Positions 1 through 8,649 of a stretch of DNA of 64,000 nucleotides are shown here, piece after piece. Origin of the DNA: Poritiphilus sp965212595 (GTDB lineage Bacteria > Bacteroidota > Bacteroidia > Flavobacteriales > Flavobacteriaceae). How positions within the stretch are numbered: position 1 is the first letter of the stretch; each line of letters opens with the position of its first letter. The notes beneath the pieces were generated by a model, which was not told the origin of the DNA, searched no databases, and saw nothing but the letters and a program-made list of their open reading frames with translations. Position numbers and translations under genes: made by a program. The stretch lies in NCBI GenBank assembly GCA_965212595.1, contig CBDBVE010000009.1, positions 1 to 64,000 on the forward strand, written 5' to 3'.

Positions 1-2636
1 TGATAAATCTGGTTCTCAGAAATGCTCTCAAGAGATTTATCAATGTTGTAATACACCTCTGTTATTTGCTCATTTACAAACTCTGAAAGCTCTGCGCGTC
101 GTAGCGAAAGCGCAAAAAGGCTATCATCTACATGCTCAAACAAACCTCTTAACCGCTGTTGTTCGCGGACCGTGGCAGAAAAGTTTGAAACATCAAGGTT
201 AGCTCCATCAAGGCTGTCAAACAACTTCTCCTGTTTAAGAGAAAAGGTCACAAGATTATCTAGTATCTGACGCAACATCTCAGCATCCTCGGTAATGCTC
301 GAACCTCCTCCAGACATCGAAGACTGACTCAAAGCTTCGCTCATTTCGCGCATCTTTTGAGCAGCAGATTTTTGTTTCTTTTTTGCCCTATCCTCGGTTT
401 TCTGTTGCTCCTCGCTATCCTGAGATTGTTCTTCCCCCTGATGTTTATTAATCTCCTCAAGAGCCTCCTGTTGATCTTGCTTGACCTCTTCCTCTTTACT
501 TTTGTCAACATTCAAAGACAATGGCTTTTTCAGGTTCTCATTGTCCTTCTTCAATTCATCTAATTCTTTCGAAAGCTCTTTAAACTCATCATTAAGTTTC
601 TCCTGTTCTTGGTTTGAAAACTCCTCTCCCAACTTTAGTTCGGAAAGTAGTTCCTGTTTCATCGCCAATTTTTCCAATTCTCTAGACAACTGTGAAGCCT
701 TTTCCGTGACGTAATACCTTTTGGTAAGCTCTAAAAGTTGCTCCAGGCTCCGCTCGCTATTTTGCTGTTTCTTGGCCAGTTCTTCTAATCGCTTGGACAA
801 CTCCTCCTTCTCAATCTTATCTGCAATCTTATTGAGCTCCTCCAGGAGTTTTTCATTCTTTTTTGCCTCTAATTCCTGCCGCTCTAATCGCTCACGCAGC
901 AACTTGTTCATTTCATCTTCACGCTCCCCCTTGTCTAGATTCTCCTTGAGCTGCCTGCTAAATTTTTCCATCAATTGTTCCTGGCGTTGTTGCTTCTTAA
1001 GAAAATCTTTAATTCTGTTCTGATCGTTAAAATTTAAGCTGTTCTTTTCCTTTTGCTCCTTGTTTATCTCATCAAGCGTCTCTTTCTGTTCTTTTAATTG
1101 GTCTATAGATTTATCAATATTTTGTAAAATAGATTCCTGAAACTCTAACTGCTTGTTTTTCAAATCATTATCATCTAAAACTCTTTGGTTAAAGACTTTA
1201 CTTTTAGTCTTCTTCCCCTTGTTTATACCGTCATTGTCTGTCACCTCAAAATAGAACAGGTAGTTTTTTCCTTCTTCCAACTCCAGCCCTGATGGGAAGG
1301 TGTAATAAAACCGGTCGAAATTAGTATTAGGACTACTCAGCAGAAGCCTCTGCTTTTTGCCCTCCTCCTCCTCTGTATAATAAACAAGCTCTACCCTGCT
1401 TACCTCATAATCATCTGAAGCTTCACCAGTATAGTAAGACACATTGGGGTTCAATGAATCTAAAACCTGATTTACCCTAAGAGACGGAAAGGCGTCGCGA
1501 ATTACATTGAAACGGTAATCGAGCTTTTCATGATCCCTAACATTCTCATTAGAGGTAGAGAGCTGATACTCGAAATTCGAGTAGATTCGTTTGGAGAGTT
1601 TAAAACCATTTTCCACTTGGATAAAGGCCTCTACGGTGTCCTTTGAGCTCAATTCAATCTGGCTTGTATTCTGGCCCTTTATCTCCCAGCTAACTTCGGT
1701 CCCTGAAGGAATAGTAGCATTGCCAGTACTATTAAGAACCTCAGCGGCCTTTCGGGTGTAGGCCGGGTACTTTAATCGAAGTCTAAAATCCTGAATAGAA
1801 GGCACCTTAAGCGCCTTCAAAAAATAAACCCTGGATTGCACCTCGTTGGCTCTAAAGTAGAATTCAGAGGAATTTAAAGGAGGTGCAAAAGAAAACCTAT
1901 GGAGGCCATCTTCCTCTTGCATTAAGAACTCCCGCCCGTTAACCACTATGAAAACATTTTCGGGTTTTACCTCTCCTTCCGTCGCTACCTGAACAACGTA
2001 TTCCTGCGTCTCTATGACCTCGGTGACTCCAGAAAGCATCTTGAATACAAAGGGAGCAGGAGGCTCATAAGCAGTGCTATAGTTTACGACTCTATTGTAA
2101 GACCCAAAGAAAGATTGAAAGTTCCCAGACACCCAAATGACCGCAACAATTACGATAGGAATGCTCAGGTACCTGGCATATTTGAGATTCTCTCTTAGGT
2201 TTACCGCCTTTGTAAAAGGAACGGGCTTAAGGCCGTCAGACCGCTGCGCTATGCTCGCCAAAAGTAATTCGGTCTGGTTTTTATCTTCTGCCAGTTCAAG
2301 TAAATTGAAAAGCTTGTCTCCTACTTCAGAAAAATGCCTGCCTATCAACAAAGAAGCATCCTTATTACTTATCCCCCTGCGCACTTTAAACAGATAAATC
2401 AAAGGGGTAATAATGTATTTGTAAAGTAAAAAGAGTTCAACGCCCAAAAGAAGTAGAAGTAAAACCAGTCTTCCTACAGACCCCAGCCATAAAAAATACT
2501 CTACCGCCAGGACAACCATTAAAAACAATGCCCCAAAAAAAGCAAATAACAAAACCCCTTTTAAAAGAAGCTTGGAATAATACTTCCTTACGAAGTGATT
2601 GAGTTTCTCCAGTATGTTGTGATAACTATTCAGAAT
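1..2636 (-). CDS. DUF4175-type membrane/coiled-coil protein, 3' end outside the window
   Basis: About 878 codons are visible, reading leftward and open across position 1. The N-terminus has two hydrophobic segments (about residues 25-75) and a third near 165-185. A beta-rich exported-looking middle follows. From about residue 480 the chain is very long, charged, Glu/Lys/Gln-rich and coiled-coil-like. This architecture matches large DUF4175 proteins common in Flavobacteriaceae, whose function is unknown. No ATG lies near the expected N-terminus: an in-frame TAA is at 2646-2648, the first in-frame ATG is only at 2519, and the family-like start falls between them. I give the ATT codon at 2636 as a tentative start; CTG 2633 or internal TTG codons are alternatives. 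It is divergent from the AlkB-like gene. The family call is from recalled architecture and is fairly sure; the start is not. Confidence 0.75.
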   Translation of the reverse strand, partial: MLNSYHNILEKLNHFVRKYYSKLLLKGVLLFAFFGALFLMVVLAVEYFLWLGSVGRLVLLLLLLGVELFLLYKYIITPLIYLFKVRRGISNKDASLLIGRHFSEVGDKLFNLLELAEDKNQTELLLASIAQRSDGLKPVPFTKAVNLRENLKYARYLSIPIVIVAVIWVSGNFQSFFGSYNRVVNYSTAYEPPAPFVFKMLSGVTEVIETQEYVVQVATEGEVKPENVFIVVNGREFLMQEEDGLHRFSFAPPLNSSEFYFRANEVQSRVYFLKALKVPSIQDFRLRLKYPAYTRKAAEVLNSTGNATIPSGTEVSWEIKGQNTSQIELSSKDTVEAFIQVENGFKLSKRIYSNFEYQLSTSNENVRDHEKLDYRFNVIRDAFPSLRVNQVLDSLNPNVSYYTGEASDDYEVSRVELVYYTEEEEGKKQRLLLSSPNTNFDRFYYTFPSGLELEEGKNYLFYFEVTDNDGINKGKKTKSKVFNQRVLDDNDLKNKQLEFQESILQNIDKSIDQLKEQKETLDEINKEQKEKNSLNFNDQNRIKDFLKKQQRQEQLMEKFSRQLKENLDKGEREDEMNKLLRERLERQELEAKKNEKLLEELNKIADKIEKEELSKRLEELAKKQQNSERSLEQLLELTKRYYVTEKASQLSRELEKLAMKQELLSELKLGEEFSNQEQEKLNDEFKELSKELDELKKDNENLKKPLSLNVDKSKEEEVKQDQQEALEEINKHQGEEQSQDSEEQQKTEDRAKKKQKSAAQKMREMSEALSQSSMSGGGSSITEDAEMLRQILDNLVTFSLKQEKLFDSLDGANLDVSNFSATVREQQRLRGLFEHVDDSLFALSLRRAELSEFVNEQITEVYYNIDKSLESISENQIY

Positions 2637-2706
2637 AAAGTATATTTAATACCAAGATACCAGTTCCCTAAAAAATCGACCTCAAAAATTTGTTAAAAAG
2701 CACCTA

Positions 2707-3753
2707 ATGAAGGATTTAAAGTATCTGGCGGCACTTACAATTCCTCTTTCGGCTCTCCTAAGCCTATATTTCGGGGGATATTGGAGTTTTTTTACCCCTT
2801 TTTACGCTTTTGTTCTAATCCCGTTGATGGAGCTTCTTTTACCCCAGGACTCCTCTAATTATGAAGCGGAAAAACTTGAAGAAAAGAAAGCAAAATCCCT
2901 TTTCGATTGGATGCTATATGCCAATGTCCCCATTGTCTTTGGCCTGCTTTTTTATACACTTTGGTCGCTGGGCGTAAATCAATATGAAACTTACGAGCTT
3001 GTTGGCCTTGTTTTTTCGATTGGCATAGTACTGGGGGCTAATGGGATCAACGTAGGTCATGAACTCGGTCATAGGCAAACGACTTATGAAAGACAGCTTG
3101 GCAAATTACTTTTGTTGCCTTCCTTCTATATGCATTTTTACATTGAGCACAATTTTGGACACCATGTAAATGCGGCTACACCCGAGGATCCTGCCACTGC
3201 ACGAATTAACCAAACGGTATATTCTTTCTGGTTCACCTCAGCAATTAGACAGTACTTTAGTGCCTGGAGGCTTCAGAACAAACTATTGGCCAACAGTAAT
3301 CATCGATTTTTCTCTTTTAAAAACGACATGCTTTGGTATCTCCTATTTCAGCTAGGATACCTAATACTGGTCTTTGCGTTCTTTGGGTTTCCAGGGGTAA
3401 TTTTTGCCATATCCGCCGGCGTGGTTGGTTTTCTACTCCTTGAGACCGTAAACTATATAGAGCACTATGGTTTGCTTCGGGAAAAACAGCCTTCGGGGCG
3501 CTACGAACGTGTCAGGGAAATACATTCCTGGAACAGCAATCACGTTATTGGCCGTATTGTGCTTTACGAATTAACCAGGCATAGCGATCATCATTACAAA
3601 TCTTCCAAGAAGTATCAAATTTTAGATTATCACAATAATTCGCCCCAAATGCCATTCGGTTATCCAACTTCAATGGTCATTTCATTTTTACCGCCACTTT
3701 GGTTTAAAATCATGAACCCTCTTATCCCAGAAAACATGAAGGCTCACCCCTAA
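2707..3753 (+). CDS. alkB: AlkB-like alkane 1-monooxygenase, integral membrane di-iron enzyme
   Basis: The 348-residue protein has several membrane spans and the full histidine signature of AlkB-type hydroxylases: HELGH at residues 118-122, HNFGHH at 148-153, NYIEHYGL at 249-256 and RHSDHH at 291-296. These histidines bind the di-iron centre that oxidises terminal methyl groups of medium-chain alkanes in the cytoplasmic membrane. It is somewhat shorter than classical Pseudomonas AlkB (about 400 residues). No rubredoxin or rubredoxin reductase lies nearby, so electron donors must be elsewhere. The neighbours (DUF4175 protein, gltX) do not suggest a hydrocarbon operon. The NYxEHYGL motif separates it from ordinary fatty acid desaturases, although the true substrate cannot be read from sequence. 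Confidence 0.87.
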   Translation: MKDLKYLAALTIPLSALLSLYFGGYWSFFTPFYAFVLIPLMELLLPQDSSNYEAEKLEEKKAKSLFDWMLYANVPIVFGLLFYTLWSLGVNQYETYELVGLVFSIGIVLGANGINVGHELGHRQTTYERQLGKLLLLPSFYMHFYIEHNFGHHVNAATPEDPATARINQTVYSFWFTSAIRQYFSAWRLQNKLLANSNHRFFSFKNDMLWYLLFQLGYLILVFAFFGFPGVIFAISAGVVGFLLLETVNYIEHYGLLREKQPSGRYERVREIHSWNSNHVIGRIVLYELTRHSDHHYKSSKKYQILDYHNNSPQMPFGYPTSMVISFLPPLWFKIMNPLIPENMKAHP

Positions 3754-3819
3754 TGTTTTGTTACAAATGGCCTCTTGCCAAAATAAAACCGGCCAACTTC
3801 TAGAAATCAATAAACGCTC

Positions 3820-3850
3820 TTTGGGGTTCAGCGCCAACCTTATATCTTTG
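3820..3850 (+). promoter_or_regulatory. Bacteroidota-type promoter for gltX
   Basis: TTTG at 3820-3823 and TATCTTTG at 3843-3850 match the -33 and -7 elements (TTTG and TAnnTTTG) with a 19 bp spacer. The -7 box ends 19 bp before the gltX ATG, leaving a very short leader. Confidence 0.65.
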
Positions 3851-3869
3851 CAGGATTAAATCGCTATCC

Positions 3870-5381
3870 ATGAGCCAAAATGTGCGTGTACGCTTTGCCC
3901 CAAGCCCAACAGGCCCCCTTCATATAGGCGGGGTTAGAACAGCTTTGTTTAACTATTTATTCGCAAAAAAACAGGGTGGAACTTTTGTTCTACGTATTGA
4001 GGATACAGATCAAAATCGTTATGTTGAAGGTGCAGAACGATACATTATTGACGCGCTTAACTGGTGCGGAATACCCTATGACGAAGGGCCAGAAAAAGAG
4101 GCCGGCTTTGGGCCATACCGCCAAAGTGAGCGTAAGTTGCTTTACAAGGAATACGCAGATGAGCTCATTTCCAAAGGCTGGGCTTATTACGCTTTTGACA
4201 CTCAGGATCGCCTGGATTTCCACAGAAAGGATCACGAAGCCAAAGGCAAAACCTTTATTTACAATTGGCACAACCGTTTAAAGTTAAGCAACTCGCTTTC
4301 GCTTTCTGAGGAAGAAACGCAGTCTCGCCTCAATTCAGGAGAACCCTATGTTGTTCGTTTTAAGTCGCCCCAGGACGAGATATTGATGTTGGAAGACCTC
4401 GTAAGAGGAACTATAAAGATTGACACCAATATACTAGATGACAAAATCTTGTTTAAGAGTGATGGTATGCCCACCTATCACCTTGCCAATATTGTGGACG
4501 ATCATTTAATGGAGATTTCTCATGTTATCAGAGGAGAAGAATGGCTGCCTTCCTTAGCCCTTCATCAATTACTATATAAGGCCTTTGGATGGCAAGCCCC
4601 TCAATTTGCACATTTACCGCTTCTTATGAAGCCGGTGGGAAAAGGAAAACTCAGTAAAAGAGATGGTGAAAAACTGGGTTTCCCAGTATTCCCACTAGCC
4701 TGGGGAGGTTTGGAAGGTTATCGTGAAGCCGGATATTTCCCAGAGGCTGTTATTAATTTTCTGGCCCTTCTAGGATGGAACCCTGGCACAGACCAGGAAG
4801 TTTTTAGCCTGGATGAGCTTATTGAAACATTTAGCATTGAACGTGTTAACAAATCTGGGGCTCGATTCGACCCTGAGAAAACCAGGTGGTATAATCAACA
4901 CTACCTACAGCAAAAAAGTAATGGTGAATTGGCAAGATTGTTTACCCCTTTTGTAAATAAGGAGCTATTAAGTCTCGGCTGCGCACCACCTGACGCCGCA
5001 TACATTGAAAAAGTGGTTGGCTCAATAAAGGAACGCGCCACTTTTGTATCGGACTTTTGGGAATTGTCTTCCTTCTTTTTCGTTCCTCCAGCCAGTTACA
5101 ATGAGAAGGCAGTAAAAAAACAATGGAAACCAGACACTGCTTCCATTCTCAATAAGCTAATTCCAATTCTGTCTTCTGTAGCTGAATTCTCTTCGGCCAC
5201 AGCTGAGGCAGCCGTAAAAGAATGGATTGGAAAACAAGAACTCCCTTTTGGGAAGGTACTGGCTCCTTTGCGGCTGGTTATTGTTGGCGACCTAAAAGGG
5301 CCGCACTTGTTCGATATCATCGAGTTAATTGGCAAAAAAGAAAGTGTTTCAAGAATTGAGAAGGCTATAGAAAAACTTTAA
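3870..5381 (+). CDS. gltX: Glutamyl-tRNA synthetase
   Basis: The 503-residue class I synthetase charges tRNA-Glu with glutamate in the cytoplasm. The HIGH-type motif is HIGG at residues 18-21 in the typical GluRS N-terminus, and the KMSKS-type loop is KLSKR at 260-264. The C-terminal half is the helical anticodon-binding region. Length is normal for a bacterial GluRS. The ATG at 3870 puts the catalytic core at the usual distance and lies just downstream of a good promoter. A SPFH gene and glnS follow. A separate GlnRS two genes away means the GluRS probably need not misacylate tRNA-Gln; this is inference. Confidence 0.97.
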   Translation: MSQNVRVRFAPSPTGPLHIGGVRTALFNYLFAKKQGGTFVLRIEDTDQNRYVEGAERYIIDALNWCGIPYDEGPEKEAGFGPYRQSERKLLYKEYADELISKGWAYYAFDTQDRLDFHRKDHEAKGKTFIYNWHNRLKLSNSLSLSEEETQSRLNSGEPYVVRFKSPQDEILMLEDLVRGTIKIDTNILDDKILFKSDGMPTYHLANIVDDHLMEISHVIRGEEWLPSLALHQLLYKAFGWQAPQFAHLPLLMKPVGKGKLSKRDGEKLGFPVFPLAWGGLEGYREAGYFPEAVINFLALLGWNPGTDQEVFSLDELIETFSIERVNKSGARFDPEKTRWYNQHYLQQKSNGELARLFTPFVNKELLSLGCAPPDAAYIEKVVGSIKERATFVSDFWELSSFFFVPPASYNEKAVKKQWKPDTASILNKLIPILSSVAEFSSATAEAAVKEWIGKQELPFGKVLAPLRLVIVGDLKGPHLFDIIELIGKKESVSRIEKAIEKL

Positions 5382-5520
5382 GTCAATGCCCTGTCTTCTG
5401 CACTTTAGAAACTGGTCTCTCCTAGCTGAGATTTGAGCTTCTTTGTAACAAATTTTTCAAAATCGCTACTCATATAGCAAAGTCTTACTATATTCCATTC
5501 ACTAACTTAAAGATCTTGTT

Positions 5521-6453
5521 ATGGGCAATTTTATTCTTATTCCAATTATTTTTCTGGGGGTAATCGTACTCTTTTCCTCTTTTTTCGTAGTTAAACAGCA
5601 GACCGCAGTTGTCATTGAGCGCTTTGGAAGATTTCAAAGTATACGAAACTCTGGTTTACAAATGAAGATCCCTTTGGTTGATCGGATCGCAGGCCGCTTA
5701 AGTTTAAAGATTCAACAGCTCGATGTTATTGTAGAAACCAAAACACTTGATGACGTATTTGTAAAGCTCAAAGTCTCTGTACAATATGTGGTGATTCGCA
5801 GCAAGGTTTATGAAGCCTTTTACAAATTAGAATATCCGCATGATCAAATCACCTCCTACGTCTTTGATGTGGTACGGGCAGAAGTTCCGAAAATGAAGCT
5901 CGATGATGTCTTTGTGAAAAAAGATGATATTGCCATTGCAGTAAAATCTGAACTACAGGACGCCATGTTGGACTACGGTTACGATATTATTAAAACCCTG
6001 GTGACAGATATCGACCCTGATTCTCAGGTAAAAGCCGCTATGAATCGTATTAATGCTTCTGAAAGGGAGAAGATTGCAGCACAGTTTGAAGGAGACGCCG
6101 CACGTATCCTCATAGTTGAAAAGGCGAAGGCCGAAGCCGAGAGCAAAAGACTTCAGGGCCAAGGTATTGCCGACCAGCGTAGAGAAATTGCACGTGGACT
6201 TGAAGAATCAGTAGAGGTACTTAACAAAGTAGGTATAAATTCACAGGAAGCTTCCGCCTTAATTGTAGTTACTCAGCATTATGACACGCTACAGTCTATT
6301 GGCGAAGAAACAAATACCAATCTTATTCTCTTACCGAACTCACCACAGGCCGGAAGTGATATGTTAAATAATATGGTGGCCTCATTTACGGCAAGCAATC
6401 AAATAGGGGAGGCCATGAAAAAACAAAAACCCAAGGATAAGGACGAATCATAA
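5521..6453 (+). CDS. SPFH/Band 7 membrane protein (stomatin/QmcA-like)
   Basis: The 310-residue protein has one N-terminal membrane anchor (about residues 3-25), an SPFH domain starting at the VVKQQTAVVIERFGRF stretch and ending near residue 200, then an Ala/Glu/Lys-rich helix (about 180-235) typical of stomatin-family oligomerisation, and a polar tail. Such proteins form ring-like scaffolds on the inner membrane and influence proteases or membrane microdomains; the partner here is unknown. No NfeD-type gene is adjacent, so it resembles the QmcA/YbbK group more than an nfeD-paired slipin. A strong terminator closes the unit. Confidence 0.88.
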   Translation: MGNFILIPIIFLGVIVLFSSFFVVKQQTAVVIERFGRFQSIRNSGLQMKIPLVDRIAGRLSLKIQQLDVIVETKTLDDVFVKLKVSVQYVVIRSKVYEAFYKLEYPHDQITSYVFDVVRAEVPKMKLDDVFVKKDDIAIAVKSELQDAMLDYGYDIIKTLVTDIDPDSQVKAAMNRINASEREKIAAQFEGDAARILIVEKAKAEAESKRLQGQGIADQRREIARGLEESVEVLNKVGINSQEASALIVVTQHYDTLQSIGEETNTNLILLPNSPQAGSDMLNNMVASFTASNQIGEAMKKQKPKDKDES

Positions 6454-6477
6454 CCCACACTAACTGAAAAATGCGAA

Positions 6478-6512
6478 AGCCCATCTGATTTTCTCTTCAG
6501 ATGGGCTTTTTG
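6478..6512 (+). terminator. Rho-independent terminator after the SPFH gene
   Basis: A perfect 11 bp stem (AGCCCATCTGA at 6478-6488 with TCAGATGGGCT at 6497-6507), an 8 nt loop and a T-run follow the SPFH stop codon by about 25 bp. Confidence 0.88.
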
Positions 6513-6679
6513 TAAGCTAACCAGCCTTTAAAGCTAAATAAGCTGTTCTCTTATACGATCTTTTATTTCTAATACCACAAGACTTAGCATTGCTTTAAAG
6601 CGCCTGAAATTGTACCTTACGACTTGGTTTTGTATTAAAAATACCGATTGTAATATTTTTAACGATCGATTTTCTCTAT

Positions 6680-8365
6680 CTAAGGTTTTTGTTGCAATTT
6701 GGCCCAGGTATCACGTAAAGTTACGGTGCGGTTAAAAACAATTTTCTGATCTGAAGTATCCGGGTCCACATTAAAATACCCCAGACGCTGAAATTGAAAT
6801 CTGTCTCCGACTTTGGCATTTTTCAAACTCGGTTCAAGAAAGCCGGTAATTTTCTTCAAGGAATCAGGATTTACAAAATCCATAAAATTCTTTTCCTTAT
6901 GACCATCTGGCGTTTCATCTGTAAAGAGTCGGTCATAGAGTCTGACTTCAGCTTCGAAAGCGTGCTTTGTAGAAACCCAATGAAGCGTACCCTTAACTTT
7001 TCTTAGACTTTCTTCAGAGCCACTTCCGCTCTTACTTTTGGGGTCGTAAGTACATTGAATTTCTATAACATTCCCTTCGGTATCTTTCGTACAACTCTCT
7101 GCTTTAATGATATACCCATTCTTAAGCCTTACCTCTCCGCCTAGTTTTAACCTAAAGAATTTCCGATTGGCTTCTTCCCTAAAATCGCTTTTCTCAATAT
7201 AAAGCTCCCTGGAAAACGGCACTTTCCTGCTTCCTGCTGCTTCGTCTTCCGGATTGTTTTCTGCTTCTAACCATTCTTCTTCGCCTTCCGGATAATTGGT
7301 AATGACCAATTTTACCGGATCCAAAACTGCCATAACTCTTGGCGTGATCTTGTTCAGGTGCTCTCTTATATGAAATTCGAGCAGGGATACGTCAACGACA
7401 TTCTCCCTTTTAGCAATTCCAATAGTCTCTGCGAAACTCTTAATAGACTCTGGCGTATAGCCCCTTCTTCTCAAGCCAGATATTGTTGGCATCCTGGGAT
7501 CATCCCAACCACTCACCATTCCCTGTTCTACTAACTGTAGAAGTTTTCTTTTACTAACTACTGTATGACTTAAATTACGTCTCGCAAACTCACGTTGCTT
7601 TGGCCTTAGTTTCTCTTCCTCCAGTACCTGATCCAAAAACCAGTCGTAAAGTTCCCTGTGCGGCAAGAATTCTAAGGTACAGAGCGAGTGCGTTATCTGC
7701 TCAATATAGTCGCTCTCACCATGCGTCCAATCGTACATCGGGTAAATACACCAATCGGTATTTGTGCGATGATGTGCCTTATGCAATACGCGATACATAA
7801 TAGGATCTCGCATTAGCATATTGCCAGCGGCCATATCTATCTTAGCCCTTAAAACATGGGTACCTTCGTCAAAATCGCCCCGTTTCATGCCTTCAAAAAG
7901 CGCAAGGTTTTCTTCAACACTGCGATCCCTGAACGGACTGTTCTGGCCAGGTTCGGTTGGCGTTCCCTTTTGTTCGGCCATTTCTTCGGAAGTTTGACTG
8001 TCTACATAGGCCTTTCCGGCTTTAATGAGCGCTACAGCCCAATCGTAAAGTTGCTGGAAGTAATCAGAGGCATAGCATTCTGTATCCCATTGATATCCAA
8101 GCCATTCCACATCCTTCTTAATAGCTTCTACATACTCTTTTTCTTCCTTGGCCGGGTTGGTGTCGTCAAAGCGTAAGTTGACCGGCGCATTGTAGCGTTC
8201 TCCCAGCCCAAAATTCAGGCAAATGGAGCTCGCATGGCCAATATGCAAATACCCATTGGGCTCGGGTGGAAATCTAAAGCGCAAATGCTCCTTTGAAAGG
8301 CCTTTCGCCAGATCTTCTTCGATAATATGCTCAATGAAATTAAGCGATTTGGGCGTTTCGCTCAT
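6680..8365 (-). CDS. glnS: Glutaminyl-tRNA synthetase
   Basis: The 561-residue class I enzyme charges tRNA-Gln directly. HIGH is intact at residues 41-44 within the PNGYLHIGHA context typical of GlnRS, and the KMSKS-type loop is VSKRK at 270-274. The C-terminal half contains the two beta-barrel anticodon-binding domains expected of GlnRS. Length fits E. coli-type GlnRS (about 550 residues). It is transcribed towards the SPFH gene and ends about 170 bp from that gene's terminator. I see no extra YqeY-like C-terminal fusion. Confidence 0.97.
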   Translation of the reverse strand: MSETPKSLNFIEHIIEEDLAKGLSKEHLRFRFPPEPNGYLHIGHASSICLNFGLGERYNAPVNLRFDDTNPAKEEKEYVEAIKKDVEWLGYQWDTECYASDYFQQLYDWAVALIKAGKAYVDSQTSEEMAEQKGTPTEPGQNSPFRDRSVEENLALFEGMKRGDFDEGTHVLRAKIDMAAGNMLMRDPIMYRVLHKAHHRTNTDWCIYPMYDWTHGESDYIEQITHSLCTLEFLPHRELYDWFLDQVLEEEKLRPKQREFARRNLSHTVVSKRKLLQLVEQGMVSGWDDPRMPTISGLRRRGYTPESIKSFAETIGIAKRENVVDVSLLEFHIREHLNKITPRVMAVLDPVKLVITNYPEGEEEWLEAENNPEDEAAGSRKVPFSRELYIEKSDFREEANRKFFRLKLGGEVRLKNGYIIKAESCTKDTEGNVIEIQCTYDPKSKSGSGSEESLRKVKGTLHWVSTKHAFEAEVRLYDRLFTDETPDGHKEKNFMDFVNPDSLKKITGFLEPSLKNAKVGDRFQFQRLGYFNVDPDTSDQKIVFNRTVTLRDTWAKLQQKP

Positions 8366-8384
8366 GAGATAATTTTTGAAGCAG

Positions 8385-8392
8385 CAAAGGTA
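8385..8392 (-). promoter_or_regulatory. Candidate -7 element for glnS
   Basis: On the minus strand this reads TACCTTTG, an exact TAnnTTTG match, ending 19 bp before the glnS ATG. I see no convincing TTG element at the expected distance upstream. Confidence 0.42.
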
Positions 8393-8485
8393 GGAAAAAT
8401 GGTGTTATTGGCCTTATTTAAATTCCTATTCATACAAAACCTTTGGTTTCACAACAAATTTAATCGCTACTACAACATTAAATTC

Positions 8486-8513
8486 TTTGAGCCGTAATAA
8501 TAAGTCATATTTG
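8486..8513 (+). promoter_or_regulatory. Weak candidate promoter for the spr operon
   Basis: TTTG at 8486-8489 and CATATTTG at 8506-8513 (one mismatch to TAnnTTTG) are spaced by 16 bp in the 284 bp gap between glnS and the first spr gene. A leader of about 130 nt would follow. No better match is visible in this gap. Confidence 0.3.
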
Positions 8514-8649
8514 TTTATTGAATACTATGGCTAATGGAATAACACCAAACGAAACCTAATAAAAAAGTACCAAAACCCATAGCCATACGTTCTAATAAGT
8601 ACCCAAATCTAGTTAGCAGCACTGCTGTTAACCCTTAACTACACTACTT

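Noticed and set aside
2707..3753. Fatty acid desaturase for the AlkB-like gene
   Set aside because: The NYxEHYGL and RHSDHH motifs with the YQ ending favour the alkane hydroxylase group.
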